Assembly: GCA_964372375.1 (NCBI GenBank)
Contig: CAYJQF010000002.1
Coordinates: 1 to 54,326 of the forward strand
Direction of reading: 5' to 3'
Origin: SICV01 sp964372375
Lineage (GTDB): Archaea; Nanobdellota; Nanobdellia; Pacearchaeales; GW2011-AR1
DNA length: 54,326 bases
The translations under genes were made by a program, and so were the position numbers. The notes beneath the pieces were generated by a model, which saw only the letters and a list, made by a program, of their open reading frames with translations, had not been told where the DNA came from and did no database searches. Below, in pieces: positions 7,682 through 16,247 of this stretch (positions are counted from its first letter, which is position 1; each line of letters starts with the position of its first letter).

Positions 7682-7768
7682 GCGCGATTAGTTAAATGGC
7701 AGAACAATTGGTTTCCAAATACATTGTGAAAAAACCAATGGACACGGGTTCGATTCCCGTATCGCGCA
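7682..7768 (+). tRNA. tRNA-Gly (anticodon TCC) with intron
   Basis: Acceptor stem GCGCGAT/ATCGCGC pairs fully and the T arm is CGGGTTCGATTCCCG. The anticodon stem ATTGG/CCAAT encloses 23 bases rather than 7. Removing 16 bases at the canonical 37/38 site leaves loop TTTCCAA with anticodon TCC (reads GGA). Discriminator A; no encoded CCA. Confidence 0.94.
7718..7733 (+). other. 16-nt tRNA intron with bulge-helix-bulge motif
   Basis: The precursor folds as a classic archaeal splice site: the anticodon stem, then a 4-bp helix TTTC/GAAA flanked by the 3-nt bulges CAA (5' side) and AAA (3' side), then a small terminal helix. The archaeal splicing endonuclease cuts after the second base of each bulge, which releases exactly 7718-7733. 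Confidence 0.88.
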
Positions 7769-7779
7769 TTCGGGATAAG

Positions 7780-7786
7780 TTTAAAA
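7780..7786 (+). promoter_or_regulatory. TATA box of the secF-secD operon
   Basis: TTTAAAA centred 25 bases before the secF ATG at 7808. Confidence 0.6.
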
Positions 7787-7807
7787 GCACTTTTACTATC
7801 AGGAACT

Positions 7808-8704
7808 ATGGATGAGAAAGTAGAGCAGGCACCTACCAGAAACTGGTACGATAGGCATTACAAATTTTTATTGCTCATACCTGTAGTGTTGCTTGTTTTT
7901 TCAGCAGTGTATCTCTTCATGTTCTATCAGCAGCAAGGAGATGTCATTTACAAAGATGTTTCTCTTACCGGAGGAACCATCGTTACCGTGTTTGATCGTA
8001 CTATAGATCGTACTAAAGTGCAGGCTGATTTGAAAAGTGCATTTCCTGACCTGCTCGTGCGAGGCATCTCAGACATACGGACAGGGAAGCAGGAAGGATT
8101 CTCGGTTGAGACAAAAGCAGCAGCACCCGAAGTGAAAGCTGCTCTTGAACGATATGTAGGCTATGCACTGACCAGCCAAAACTCTTCTATAGAATTCTCC
8201 GGTTCTTCACTCTCCCAAGGGTTCTATGCCCAATTGCGCTGGGCAATTGCCATTGCATTTGTCTTAATGGCTTTGGTGGTGTTCATCATTTTCAGAACTC
8301 CTATTAGAAGCATGTCTATTATTATTGCTGTCGCAAGCGATATCCTCATGACTCTGTGTGTCGTTAATTTGCTGCATATTCAGATGTCTACGGCAGGCAT
8401 TGTTGCTTTGTTAATGCTTATCGGCTATTCAGTGGATGTGGACATTTTACTAACGACGCGAGTATTCAAAGATAGAGAAGGAACGTTGAATGAAAGGATT
8501 TGGGGTGCATTTAAGACGGGCACAACCATGACGCTGACTGCTATTGCCGCAATCGGCACTGCGCTGATATTTACATATAGCTTCTCACCTGTTCTCTCCC
8601 AGATGTTCACTATCTTACTAATCGGCCTCGGATTTGATATGCTCAACTGTTGGATAACCAATGCCTCTCTCTTGAAATGGTATATGGAGGCGAAACCGCA
8701 ATGA
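7808..8704 (+). CDS. secF: Protein-export membrane protein SecF
   Basis: A partner of SecD that assists protein translocation through SecYEG from the outer face of the membrane. The 298-residue protein has one N-terminal membrane helix (about 19-40), an external domain beginning with the family SLTGGT motif, and five further helices containing the conserved segment VALLMLIGYSVDVDILL and a following TTRVFKDRE loop. Length and order are normal. Its stop codon overlaps the secD start (ATGA). Confidence 0.95.
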   Translation: MDEKVEQAPTRNWYDRHYKFLLLIPVVLLVFSAVYLFMFYQQQGDVIYKDVSLTGGTIVTVFDRTIDRTKVQADLKSAFPDLLVRGISDIRTGKQEGFSVETKAAAPEVKAALERYVGYALTSQNSSIEFSGSSLSQGFYAQLRWAIAIAFVLMALVVFIIFRTPIRSMSIIIAVASDILMTLCVVNLLHIQMSTAGIVALLMLIGYSVDVDILLTTRVFKDREGTLNERIWGAFKTGTTMTLTAIAAIGTALIFTYSFSPVLSQMFTILLIGLGFDMLNCWITNASLLKWYMEAKPQ

Positions 8705-10203
8705 AACTGAGCTGGAGAATCTGGTTCTTATTGATTGTACTTGCATTCTCATTGTTAGCGATTAAGCCGAGCTTCCAACAAGGAGTGGTCGTTACTTCAG
8801 TCGAGAAAAACTCCTCATTGTTTACTGAAGGCCTGCGGCAAGGAGACATCATTACTGCTCTTAATGGCCAGCCGATAGTAGACAGGGAATCCTACGCGGC
8901 AGTTATCGGTTCTTTGTTCACCGAGAATGTAAGCACGCGTCTCGATGTGAAAACAAAAAAGACTGAATATACTGTATTTATAAACGGCACTCCCACCCTG
9001 ACGGTTGATGCCATACCGACGACAAAAATTCAAACGGGCCTTGATTTGCGTGGGGGAGCGAGAGCATTGGTGCAAGCTGACCAGCCCTTGACTGATAACC
9101 AACTCCAAGACTTAATTGCCGTCAGCAGCAACCGGTTTAATGTTTATGGCTTATCTGATATACAAATCAAAGGAGTAAAGGACTTAGAGGGAAACAAGTT
9201 CATGCTTGTAGAAGTTGCAGGAGCAACGCCCGCTGACTTGGAAGAATTAATTGCAAAACAAGGAAAATTTGAGGCAAAAGTAGGGAACAAAACGGTATTT
9301 AGCGGAGGAAAGAATGATATTGGAGATGTGTGCAGAAATGACGCCACCTGTGCGGGGATTACCGGTTGTGCCCCTTCCTCGAGCGGCTATGCATGCAGTT
9401 TTAGATTTACCTTGTACTTAACAGAAAGTGCTGCAGCACATCATGCAGACATTACCAAGAATCTCAGCCTTGATGAAACAGGCAAATATCTATCTGAAAA
9501 ACTCTACTTGTATGTAGATGAGCAGGAAGTTGAATCTCTGCTCATTGGCGCTGACTTACGCGGCCAGACAACGACGCAGATTTCTATCCAAGGCTCTGGT
9601 TCAGGAACCAAGCAGGAAGAAGCGCTGCAAAACGCCAAGGAAAGCATGAATAAACTCCAGACTATTTTGATTACGGGGAGTTTGCCGTATAAGCTGAACA
9701 TAGTAAAACTCGATAGGATTTCGCCACTGCTGGGAGAGCAATTTATAAAACTTATTCTCCTGGCGGGCTTTGCTTCACTGCTTGCGGTCAGCATTATTAT
9801 TTTTATCCGGTATAGAAAAGTGAAGGCATCGCTCGCTTTGCTCTTTACCTCGTTCTCAGAACTGATTATCATTCTTGGTGTTGCTGCCTTTATTAAATGG
9901 AATTTGGATTTGCCGAGCATTGCCGGCATTTTAGCGACTATTGGCATGGGAGTAGATAGTCAGATTGTTATCTTAGATGAAGCGAGAAGAGGCATACAGG
10001 CAAGCCTCAAGGAAAAAATAAAACGTGCGCTCTTCATCATCTTTGCTTCGTATGCGACCGCACTGGCCTCGCTTGTGCCTTTGTACTGGGCGGGAGCAGG
10101 ACTCTTCAAAGGTTTCGCCATTACCACTATTATTGGCATTACCGCCGGTGTGTTCATCTCTCGACCGGCATTTGCAGACATGATTCGACACCTGGAGGAA
10201 TGA
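8701..10203 (+). CDS. secD: Protein-export membrane protein SecD with PDZ-like domain
   Basis: The 500-residue partner of SecF. Helix 1 (about residues 4-22) is followed by a PDZ-like stretch (about 24-100, GLRQGDIITALNG), then the SecD signature TGLDLRGG, the P1 domain and five C-terminal helices including IGMGVDSQIVILDE. The P1 domain carries a four-cysteine insert (CRNDATC through YAC, about residues 220-240) that could form disulfides outside the cell. The start at 8701 is chosen because it overlaps the secF stop and has GGAGG upstream; an in-frame upstream TTG would extend into secF. Confidence 0.93.
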   Translation: MKLSWRIWFLLIVLAFSLLAIKPSFQQGVVVTSVEKNSSLFTEGLRQGDIITALNGQPIVDRESYAAVIGSLFTENVSTRLDVKTKKTEYTVFINGTPTLTVDAIPTTKIQTGLDLRGGARALVQADQPLTDNQLQDLIAVSSNRFNVYGLSDIQIKGVKDLEGNKFMLVEVAGATPADLEELIAKQGKFEAKVGNKTVFSGGKNDIGDVCRNDATCAGITGCAPSSSGYACSFRFTLYLTESAAAHHADITKNLSLDETGKYLSEKLYLYVDEQEVESLLIGADLRGQTTTQISIQGSGSGTKQEEALQNAKESMNKLQTILITGSLPYKLNIVKLDRISPLLGEQFIKLILLAGFASLLAVSIIIFIRYRKVKASLALLFTSFSELIIILGVAAFIKWNLDLPSIAGILATIGMGVDSQIVILDEARRGIQASLKEKIKRALFIIFASYATALASLVPLYWAGAGLFKGFAITTIIGITAGVFISRPAFADMIRHLEE

Positions 10204-10655
10204 TGCTGCCTAAAGAACATGTGTTGTGGGGGGCAGTGTTTTCTATTTTCTTATGGCTGTTCGTGCCATGGATTTCCTTAAGTTCTCTAACTGCTGTATT
10301 TCTTGCCTCATTTCTCATTGATATAGACCATTATATCTCTGCTGTCATTCGCACCAAGAGCTTGCATCCAGGCAAAGCAGTGGATTGGCAGCTCAGAGAA
10401 GGAACGCGAAGGCTGAAAAACCGCCAGAAAGGCATCATGGAACAAGAGCCGTTCCATCTCTTCCATACTCTGGAATTCCATGTGCTTATCGCAGGTATTG
10501 GTTTCTTTATTCCTCTTTTCTTTTACATCTTTTTAGGAATGGTCTTCCATTCCCTGCTTGACATCTATACTATGCTGAGACTTGATAATTTAGATAGCAG
10601 AGAATTTTTCTTTTTCAAATGGCTTGCGGCCCGCGTCGCATCCTTGGATGATTAA
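10200..10655 (+). CDS. Membrane protein, YdjM/DUF457-like putative metal-dependent hydrolase
   Basis: This 151-residue protein has three or four hydrophobic helices and the pattern of the LexA-regulated membrane hydrolase-like family: an early His (KEHVLWG), DIDHY near residue 43, HLFHTLEFH near 88 and FHSLLDIYTM near 120. The His and Asp residues would ligate metal at the membrane face. Its ATG overlaps the secD stop (ATGA), making it the third gene of the sec operon. The reaction is unknown. Confidence 0.65.
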   Translation: MMLPKEHVLWGAVFSIFLWLFVPWISLSSLTAVFLASFLIDIDHYISAVIRTKSLHPGKAVDWQLREGTRRLKNRQKGIMEQEPFHLFHTLEFHVLIAGIGFFIPLFFYIFLGMVFHSLLDIYTMLRLDNLDSREFFFFKWLAARVASLDD

Positions 10656-10930
10656 ATAAAACTGACCATCCCTTTCGCAAGTAAAAGGAAAGCACTCGTC
10701 CATAAAAGCAGGGCAGGCAGGAAAAAGAAGATGGATAGTATAAGAAAGAGTGCGGCAAATAAATCAATGACACTTAAAACATCTCCGGTAAGAATAAACA
10801 TGCCTTTGACTACTAGTAAGCCTGCGCAGAACAAGAGGTAGGGTGTATAGGGCTGGATGCCGAAAATGAGCATTAAGAAGGCGAATGCTGAAGCAAGGTC
10901 TAACATGCCGAGCACTTTCAGTAGCACCAT
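10652..10930 (-). CDS. Small multi-pass membrane protein, 92 aa
   Basis: A hydrophobic protein with about four short membrane helices joined by very short loops and few charges. I do not recognise the family. It converges on the sec operon with a 4-base overlap. A TTATTAA-like box lies about 25 bases upstream of its start. It may be a small helical-bundle membrane protein of the kind common in DPANN genomes. Confidence 0.6.
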   Translation of the reverse strand: MVLLKVLGMLDLASAFAFLMLIFGIQPYTPYLLFCAGLLVVKGMFILTGDVLSVIDLFAALFLILSIFFFLPALLLWTSAFLLLAKGMVSFI

Positions 10931-11004
10931 AGTAGGAAAGCTGAATAGAGGTTAATAAGCTTTGTTGGAGTAAAGATATTTAAACAAAACAGAGATACAA
11001 GGAC

Positions 11005-11748
11005 ATGCCGGAAGCAGACTTTTCCCAGTATCATTGCATCGCTTGCTTTAACTCCACTTTACTGGAGAATATGAACCTCCTGGCCAAGATGCATAACTAT
11101 TATGAGTGGATTGGCTCCGTGTTCAGGAAGTATGCGGGCAAGCGAGTGCTTGATATTGGATGTGCGAATGGAGCGCTGACTAAGTTATTTTTGGATAAGG
11201 AATTTGTCATGGGCCTTGATTATTCTGCCTCATACATCAAAGAATTCAAAGAACGATTCAAGCATGAACAAAATGTACAAGCAATAGTCGCTGATGCAAC
11301 CAACAGCAAGGCAATGCTCGTCTTGAAAAAAAAGAAGTTTGATACGATTATCACGATGAATACCTATGAGCATATCAAAGACGACCAGCAAGCATTTGAC
11401 AATGCCTACCAGCTGTTAGGAAAAAAAGGAAAGATGATTGTCTTAGTTCCTGCAGGTATGTGGCTCTATTCTGTTTTGGATTTTGAAGGCGGGCACTACC
11501 GACGGTATTCGAAGGAAGAATTACAAGAAAAAATGCGGAAAGCCGGCTTCAGCATTGCAGATGCCTATTATATGAATGTGCCGGGAGCGTTGGGATGGTA
11601 TCTGATGCATGTTGTATTGAAGAAACGCATCTATTCCAAAGGAAGTTTTGCTTTGTATAACCTACTCGCCCCTTTGTTCCGGTGGTGTGAACGGTTTATC
11701 AGACCGCCGTTTGGCTTAAGTGTGGTGTGTGTGGGAAGAAAGAATTAA
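11005..11748 (+). CDS. Class I SAM-dependent methyltransferase
   Basis: A 247-residue methyltransferase with the Rossmann motifs VLDIGCANG (motif I, near residue 50), an acidic loop MGLDYS, and TIITMNTYEHI (motif IV-like). The region after it (PAGMWLYSVLD, then HYRRYSKEEL) is the pattern of UbiG-like and glycan or lipid methyltransferases. Two hydrophobic C-terminal stretches may touch the membrane. TTTAAA lies 23 bases upstream. The substrate is unknown; closeness to the glycan island suggests a sugar or isoprenoid lipid. Confidence 0.8.
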   Translation: MPEADFSQYHCIACFNSTLLENMNLLAKMHNYYEWIGSVFRKYAGKRVLDIGCANGALTKLFLDKEFVMGLDYSASYIKEFKERFKHEQNVQAIVADATNSKAMLVLKKKKFDTIITMNTYEHIKDDQQAFDNAYQLLGKKGKMIVLVPAGMWLYSVLDFEGGHYRRYSKEELQEKMRKAGFSIADAYYMNVPGALGWYLMHVVLKKRIYSKGSFALYNLLAPLFRWCERFIRPPFGLSVVCVGRKN

Positions 11749-12827
11749 TTTAATGTACCGTTATACCATGTTTTCAGTTCAGCAGGAGCGATGCGTGCAT
11801 GAGCTGCCAATGCAAGAGCGGCAGGGTGTAGTATGAATCGTTCGTCATCTGTTCTGCCTCGCTTGTTTTCTACTGCGCCGCGATAGTGCTTGGCAAGAAA
11901 TTCCCTCACTGCAGTAGGCTGTGCATCAACAAAGAGAAGTTCTGAGTGTTCTTCTTTATCTGAAGTACGGCTATGCTTCCACCTATCTATAATATTTTCC
12001 TGTGTTAAGTTTGTTTGCACCATAAATACATACTCAGGACCTCCGTTGCTAATGATAAAGTCTCGTACGCGAGCGAATGGTCGCGCGTGTGCAATATCTT
12101 CATCCATCACTCCTGTTTCAGGGCGCAGCTCATCACGTTTGAAATTTTCATACAAGGTACTTGTTCCTGCCTGAAATGCAGGAGTTGCCTGTAAGTAGCC
12201 AGCAGGAACGATATGAATAGTATTTGGAAAGCTTAATCCTTGTTTTGCTCTGACACCAAGAACTAAATAACCTTGGGGCGCTCCTTCTTCTCTGCGAGTA
12301 AAGAGCAAGCCGTTCGTGCTCACTCCCTTTACTGGCATCGGCACTCCTGCTTTTGCAAGCTGAGTTTCATACGTATGGAGTGGTGCAAAGAGTGCGTGTG
12401 CAACGCTCTGCTCAAGCAGCGTATGCTCTAATTCTCCGCACCCAATTTCATTCCACCAAGGCAAGTTTACTTTTCTATGCTCGTCCCAAGGTATCCCTAA
12501 TTCATCAAACGCGAGCTTAAATGCTGGATCTGCATAGAACTCATTCCGCACTGCATCTGCATCCTGTCCAAGATTAAGAAAATTAATGGGCTGTCCTCTT
12601 AAATCCAAGTATGCTTTACTCACTCTTTCTTTCACTCCATCAAGTGCGATCTTAATAGCATCAAAGGAGATGATTTCACCTGGAAATTTTCCTTTTCCGA
12701 ACAGAGAATGCCTTCGTTCAGGACTATATGAGTGGGTGAGCTTTGCCAGAGTTGTCTCTGCAAGATACCTCCAGATAACTCCTTCGCTAAATGCTGCCCT
12801 TACCCTTTCTGGTGCTATCAGGTCCAT
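11745..12827 (-). CDS. Uncharacterised protein with a divergent Nudix-like domain
   Basis: A 360-residue soluble protein. The middle part (about 190-255) reads like a Nudix fold: YLVLGVRAKQ, then PAGYL, then FKRDELRPETG, which matches the RE-x-EE-x-G part of the Nudix box although the region between is longer than the standard motif. The N-terminal 180 residues and C-terminal 100 residues are unfamiliar. It may be a nucleotide-sugar hydrolase or a sensor with a disabled site. TTAATAAA lies 26 bases before the start. Confidence 0.5.
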   Translation of the reverse strand: MDLIAPERVRAAFSEGVIWRYLAETTLAKLTHSYSPERRHSLFGKGKFPGEIISFDAIKIALDGVKERVSKAYLDLRGQPINFLNLGQDADAVRNEFYADPAFKLAFDELGIPWDEHRKVNLPWWNEIGCGELEHTLLEQSVAHALFAPLHTYETQLAKAGVPMPVKGVSTNGLLFTRREEGAPQGYLVLGVRAKQGLSFPNTIHIVPAGYLQATPAFQAGTSTLYENFKRDELRPETGVMDEDIAHARPFARVRDFIISNGGPEYVFMVQTNLTQENIIDRWKHSRTSDKEEHSELLFVDAQPTAVREFLAKHYRGAVENKRGRTDDERFILHPAALALAAHARIAPAELKTWYNGTLN

Positions 12828-12893
12828 ACGTACCTGCCCTTCAAGTGGTTAATAAAGGTTTTGTTTCCTCAAAAAACGTAGAGAGAAGTAAGG

Positions 12894-12900
12894 CTTAAAT
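12894..12900 (+). promoter_or_regulatory. TATA box of the GT-C gene
   Basis: CTTAAAT centred 26 bases before the ATG at 12923. Confidence 0.55.
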
Positions 12901-12922
12901 AGCATTTTGAACTTGGGATTCG

Positions 12923-14701
12923 ATGAGTCTGAAAGAGAGTGCGGATGGAGAGCAGGATGTTGTTGCTTCGTTTATAATCAAGCACAAGGATATATTGATC
13001 ATCCTTGGCATTATTGTGCTTGGCATTCTCCTGAGATATGTTGCTGTCTTGCACGTGGAACCAAATGCTGATGAAATGGTGCATGGACCGCACGCGAAAG
13101 GCATTGTTGCGGCAGGAGTGATAGGCAGAATATGGCAGTCTATCACGTGGAGCTATCTGACTGACCTTGCCTATTCTTTGCTTGGTGTTACTATGCTTGC
13201 TGCCCGTTCATTATCTTTTGTGTTTGGTGTATTGAGCATCCTGTTAGTGTACGTGCTCGCCAAAGAGCTGTTTACCGAACGGGCGGCGCGGCTCGCCGCG
13301 TTCATTCTGGCGCTCTCCTCTTACCACATTGTCTATACGTTAATTGAAATGGATCTTGCTGCCGTATTTTTTGTCCTTTCTGGAGCCTTGTTCTTTCTCA
13401 GAAAGCTGAGAAAAGACGGAACTCTTTCCTCTCTTGCTGCCGTATGCATTGGAGTCGCTGCCCTCATTAAAACTCTTGCCTTATTCTTCGTGCCTGCGTT
13501 TATCATGTACTACTTTATCCATCATAAGAAAATTACTCTTGCAGGTATTAAACAAGTTATCGTATTCTGCCTGATTATTCTTGTTGTTTTCTCTCCTATT
13601 TTCATTCACAACTATTTATGGTATAAAGACAAGCAGCTAGTTGATGCTTATCTATCACAATATTTTGATGTTGGAAACAGCCGGGAAGCATATGCCGGTA
13701 TTCAGGGCATCAGCCATGGATTCAAATTTGGTGAATTAGTAACAGGGTCGAGAGACATGCTCTTTTCCTTGTTCAAGCTTGACCCGCTTACTTTGGTACT
13801 TGGCATTTTTGGCTTAGCACTGTTTGCTCTGCGCAGGCAGAAAGAAACATGGTTCTTTATTCTCTTCCAAGTCTTTGCATTTATACTTATTACTGCCACC
13901 AATCGATTGCAAACTCATTATGCGGTGTTGCCTGCAGTGTTTGCTTTGTATGCGGGAGCATTTGTTGATAGTTTGGCTGACACGCATGCCACAAGAATCC
14001 AGCCTAAAAAATTCATTATCGGCTTTGTGTGCATTCTTGTTATCGTGAATGTGTTTGTGATGCTGCCCTATCTTGGCTCAGGCACTGCGGTAACTAAAAT
14101 GCGTGCGTACGCGCAGGAACATATTGCGGAGAAAGATATTGTGGTTGCTGATGGGAGAATTTACCGGGGTAGGATTATATGGATGTTTATTGACAAACAT
14201 TATGTGGAATCTACGCTCCTGCCTGAAATTATTGCCGCAAACAACAATGTTTCAGGAGTGGCTGATCCGTATACTGTTTGGTTTGTAGAATGTGTGCCTG
14301 ATGATTGTGGATGGGGTACTATTAAAGATCAGCCGCAGTTTAATGCAAGCACTGAAGCGTTATTTGCCTCAATAAAAAAACAAGCACCTGAAGTTGCGAG
14401 CATTACCGGCGGAGGGAGTCCACTCGTTGCTGCTAATCAGCCGTATTTTAAGGTTTACAAGGGAATGCTGAATGTGAAGCCGAGGATTGTACAGGCAATT
14501 GATGAAACGCATTCCTTCTTCTACTACCCTGCAAATTACAAGCCTGCTGAGAAAGTCTTCGACTCGTATGCAGTCAATGGAGTCTTTGACAAACTGCTCT
14601 ACCTTGCTGCTAAGACGATTATCTGGCTTTCCATCCTGTTTGCCCTTGCCTGTATTGTCTGGATTATAGTTGTATTCTGGCAGGCAGTAAGGAAAGTTTA
14701 A
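12923..14701 (+). CDS. GT-C glycosyltransferase (PMT/ArnT-like)
   Basis: A 592-residue multi-pass membrane enzyme that transfers sugars from polyprenyl-phosphate donors outside the membrane. After helix 1 comes an external loop with the acidic catalytic pair in PNADEMVHG (about residues 52-60), then about ten helices, an external domain (about 400-560) and a final helix. This layout fits the dolichyl-phosphate-mannose-mannosyltransferase family. It opens the co-directed glycan block and has its own TATA box. Acceptor, lipid or protein, cannot be told. Confidence 0.82.
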   Translation: MSLKESADGEQDVVASFIIKHKDILIILGIIVLGILLRYVAVLHVEPNADEMVHGPHAKGIVAAGVIGRIWQSITWSYLTDLAYSLLGVTMLAARSLSFVFGVLSILLVYVLAKELFTERAARLAAFILALSSYHIVYTLIEMDLAAVFFVLSGALFFLRKLRKDGTLSSLAAVCIGVAALIKTLALFFVPAFIMYYFIHHKKITLAGIKQVIVFCLIILVVFSPIFIHNYLWYKDKQLVDAYLSQYFDVGNSREAYAGIQGISHGFKFGELVTGSRDMLFSLFKLDPLTLVLGIFGLALFALRRQKETWFFILFQVFAFILITATNRLQTHYAVLPAVFALYAGAFVDSLADTHATRIQPKKFIIGFVCILVIVNVFVMLPYLGSGTAVTKMRAYAQEHIAEKDIVVADGRIYRGRIIWMFIDKHYVESTLLPEIIAANNNVSGVADPYTVWFVECVPDDCGWGTIKDQPQFNASTEALFASIKKQAPEVASITGGGSPLVAANQPYFKVYKGMLNVKPRIVQAIDETHSFFYYPANYKPAEKVFDSYAVNGVFDKLLYLAAKTIIWLSILFALACIVWIIVVFWQAVRKV

Positions 14702-14702
14702 A
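14697..14702 (+). promoter_or_regulatory. TATA box of the HAD/nucleotidyltransferase gene
   Basis: TTTAAA overlaps the stop codon of the GT-C gene and is centred 26.5 bases before the ATG at 14726. Confidence 0.55.
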
Positions 14703-14725
14703 TATGAATAGGAAGGCTGTTTGCT

Positions 14726-16183
14726 ATGAACTCCTCTGAGCAGATGTCCCTTACTCGATTACTTACAGAATTAAGGAAGAAAAAAGCAGTCATCTTTGAT
14801 TTTGACGGTGTGTTAGCTGATACTGGAAAGATACATGAGCAGGCATACCGAGAAGTACTTGCTACTCTAGGTATTACCCATTTTGACTATAAGAGCTATG
14901 CAGGGATGAAAACGGAAGACGTGATGCGGCACTTTGCTTCTGATGAAGAAAAAGTAAAGCGTATGACACAGCAAAAACAAGAGCGTGCGCTTGCGTTGCT
15001 GCAAGGAGTTGCTCCGTTTCCTTTTGCAACGAACTTACTTGCTTTGCTTAAAAATAAGGGCATTAAGATTGGATTAGCGACGTCTGCTTCCCGCACTCGT
15101 ACTACTCTCATGCTGGAAAATTTAGGAATGCAGTTTGATGCGATTATTACTGGCGATGATGTTGCGCATGCAAAGCCTGCTCCGGAGATTTATGAAAAAG
15201 TGCTTGCAGAACTGGGTGTAACCGCAGATGAAGCGCTCGTCATTGAAGACTCGCCGGCAGGCATCCGTGCAGGAAAGCAGGCAGGCATAGAGGTTGTTGG
15301 TGTGGTGCAGACTGAAAAGAAAGAAGCATTGCAGGAAGCAGATTTTATAGTGCAAGACGTGTATTCCTTGTATACGTTGTTTACTAGTGCGTATTATACC
15401 TTACCGAGTGCTGGAACAAGCATACTGAACTATAATGAGAAAGTTGTAACCATTATCCCTGCTGCAGGCAAGGGGACTCGATTGCAGTTTGACAAACCTA
15501 AAATTCTCTACCCTATCGGAGACAAGACTGCTCTTGAAATTATGTATGAGAAAGTAAAGGGTATTTCAAAACGAGTGCTGATTGTTGCAAACCCTGAAGG
15601 AGCTCCGCTTATTAAGGAAGAATGCAAGAGAAAAGATCTGCCGATAGAAGTGATTACCGTTTTTAACTCGACTGGTACCGGAGATTCAGTTCGTGCTGCA
15701 TCACAGGACTCTTTACTTACAGAAACTATACTGGTTATCTGGGGCGATCAATTAGGTATTGAACCAACCTCATTACAAAAAATAATTTCACTGCATCATG
15801 CCCAGAAAGCATCACTTTCTCTTCCTACGCTTCTAAGGAAAGAACCGTATATTCACCTCGAGCGTGATGAAGAAGGGAATATTATCAAGGTGCTCAGAAA
15901 ACGTTTTAATAATACTCTTCCTGAATATGGTGAGAACGATGCTGGTGTCTTTGTGATACAAGGAACTCTTTTATTCTCTGCGCTTGAAACAATGTTGCCT
16001 CTCTTTAAAGAGAGAAAACTGACTTCCTCTGATGGTTTTGACTTCCTTGATATTATTCCTTTTCTTGCCGGGCAAGGAAAAAAAGTTGTGACTGCTTCCT
16101 GCATACAAGAGTATGAAACGATAGGAATGAATACTCTTGAAGAAGTACAGATACATCAAGCCAGACTATTTACTACCGTTTGA
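14726..16183 (+). CDS. Fusion: HAD phosphatase/phosphomutase + sugar-1-phosphate nucleotidyltransferase
   Basis: Residues 1-225 form a HAD domain of the beta-phosphoglucomutase group: nucleophile motif FDFDGVLADT (D25, D27), ATSAS (motif II), AKPAPEIY (motif III lysine) and IEDSPAG (motif IV). Residues 235-485 form a GT-A-fold nucleotidyltransferase with IIPAAGKGTRL, a downstream KPK and a metal-binding WGD-type motif. If the HAD half is a mutase, one chain could turn a sugar 6-phosphate into an NDP-sugar; if a phosphatase, it would clear a phosphate as in heptose routes. Monocistronic-style promoter but co-directed with the glycan block. Confidence 0.85.
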   Translation: MNSSEQMSLTRLLTELRKKKAVIFDFDGVLADTGKIHEQAYREVLATLGITHFDYKSYAGMKTEDVMRHFASDEEKVKRMTQQKQERALALLQGVAPFPFATNLLALLKNKGIKIGLATSASRTRTTLMLENLGMQFDAIITGDDVAHAKPAPEIYEKVLAELGVTADEALVIEDSPAGIRAGKQAGIEVVGVVQTEKKEALQEADFIVQDVYSLYTLFTSAYYTLPSAGTSILNYNEKVVTIIPAAGKGTRLQFDKPKILYPIGDKTALEIMYEKVKGISKRVLIVANPEGAPLIKEECKRKDLPIEVITVFNSTGTGDSVRAASQDSLLTETILVIWGDQLGIEPTSLQKIISLHHAQKASLSLPTLLRKEPYIHLERDEEGNIIKVLRKRFNNTLPEYGENDAGVFVIQGTLLFSALETMLPLFKERKLTSSDGFDFLDIIPFLAGQGKKVVTASCIQEYETIGMNTLEEVQIHQARLFTTV

Positions 16184-16218
16184 TAGTTAAATAAGTATGG
16201 AGCACAAGTACAGATTAT

Positions 16219-16224
16219 TTTAAA
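16219..16224 (+). promoter_or_regulatory. TATA box of the CofD-like/GT2 gene
   Basis: TTTAAA centred 26.5 bases before the ATG at 16248, which supports that start over the in-frame ATG nine codons later. Confidence 0.55.
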
Positions 16225-16247
16225 TATGCTCACTATCCCAGAACTTT

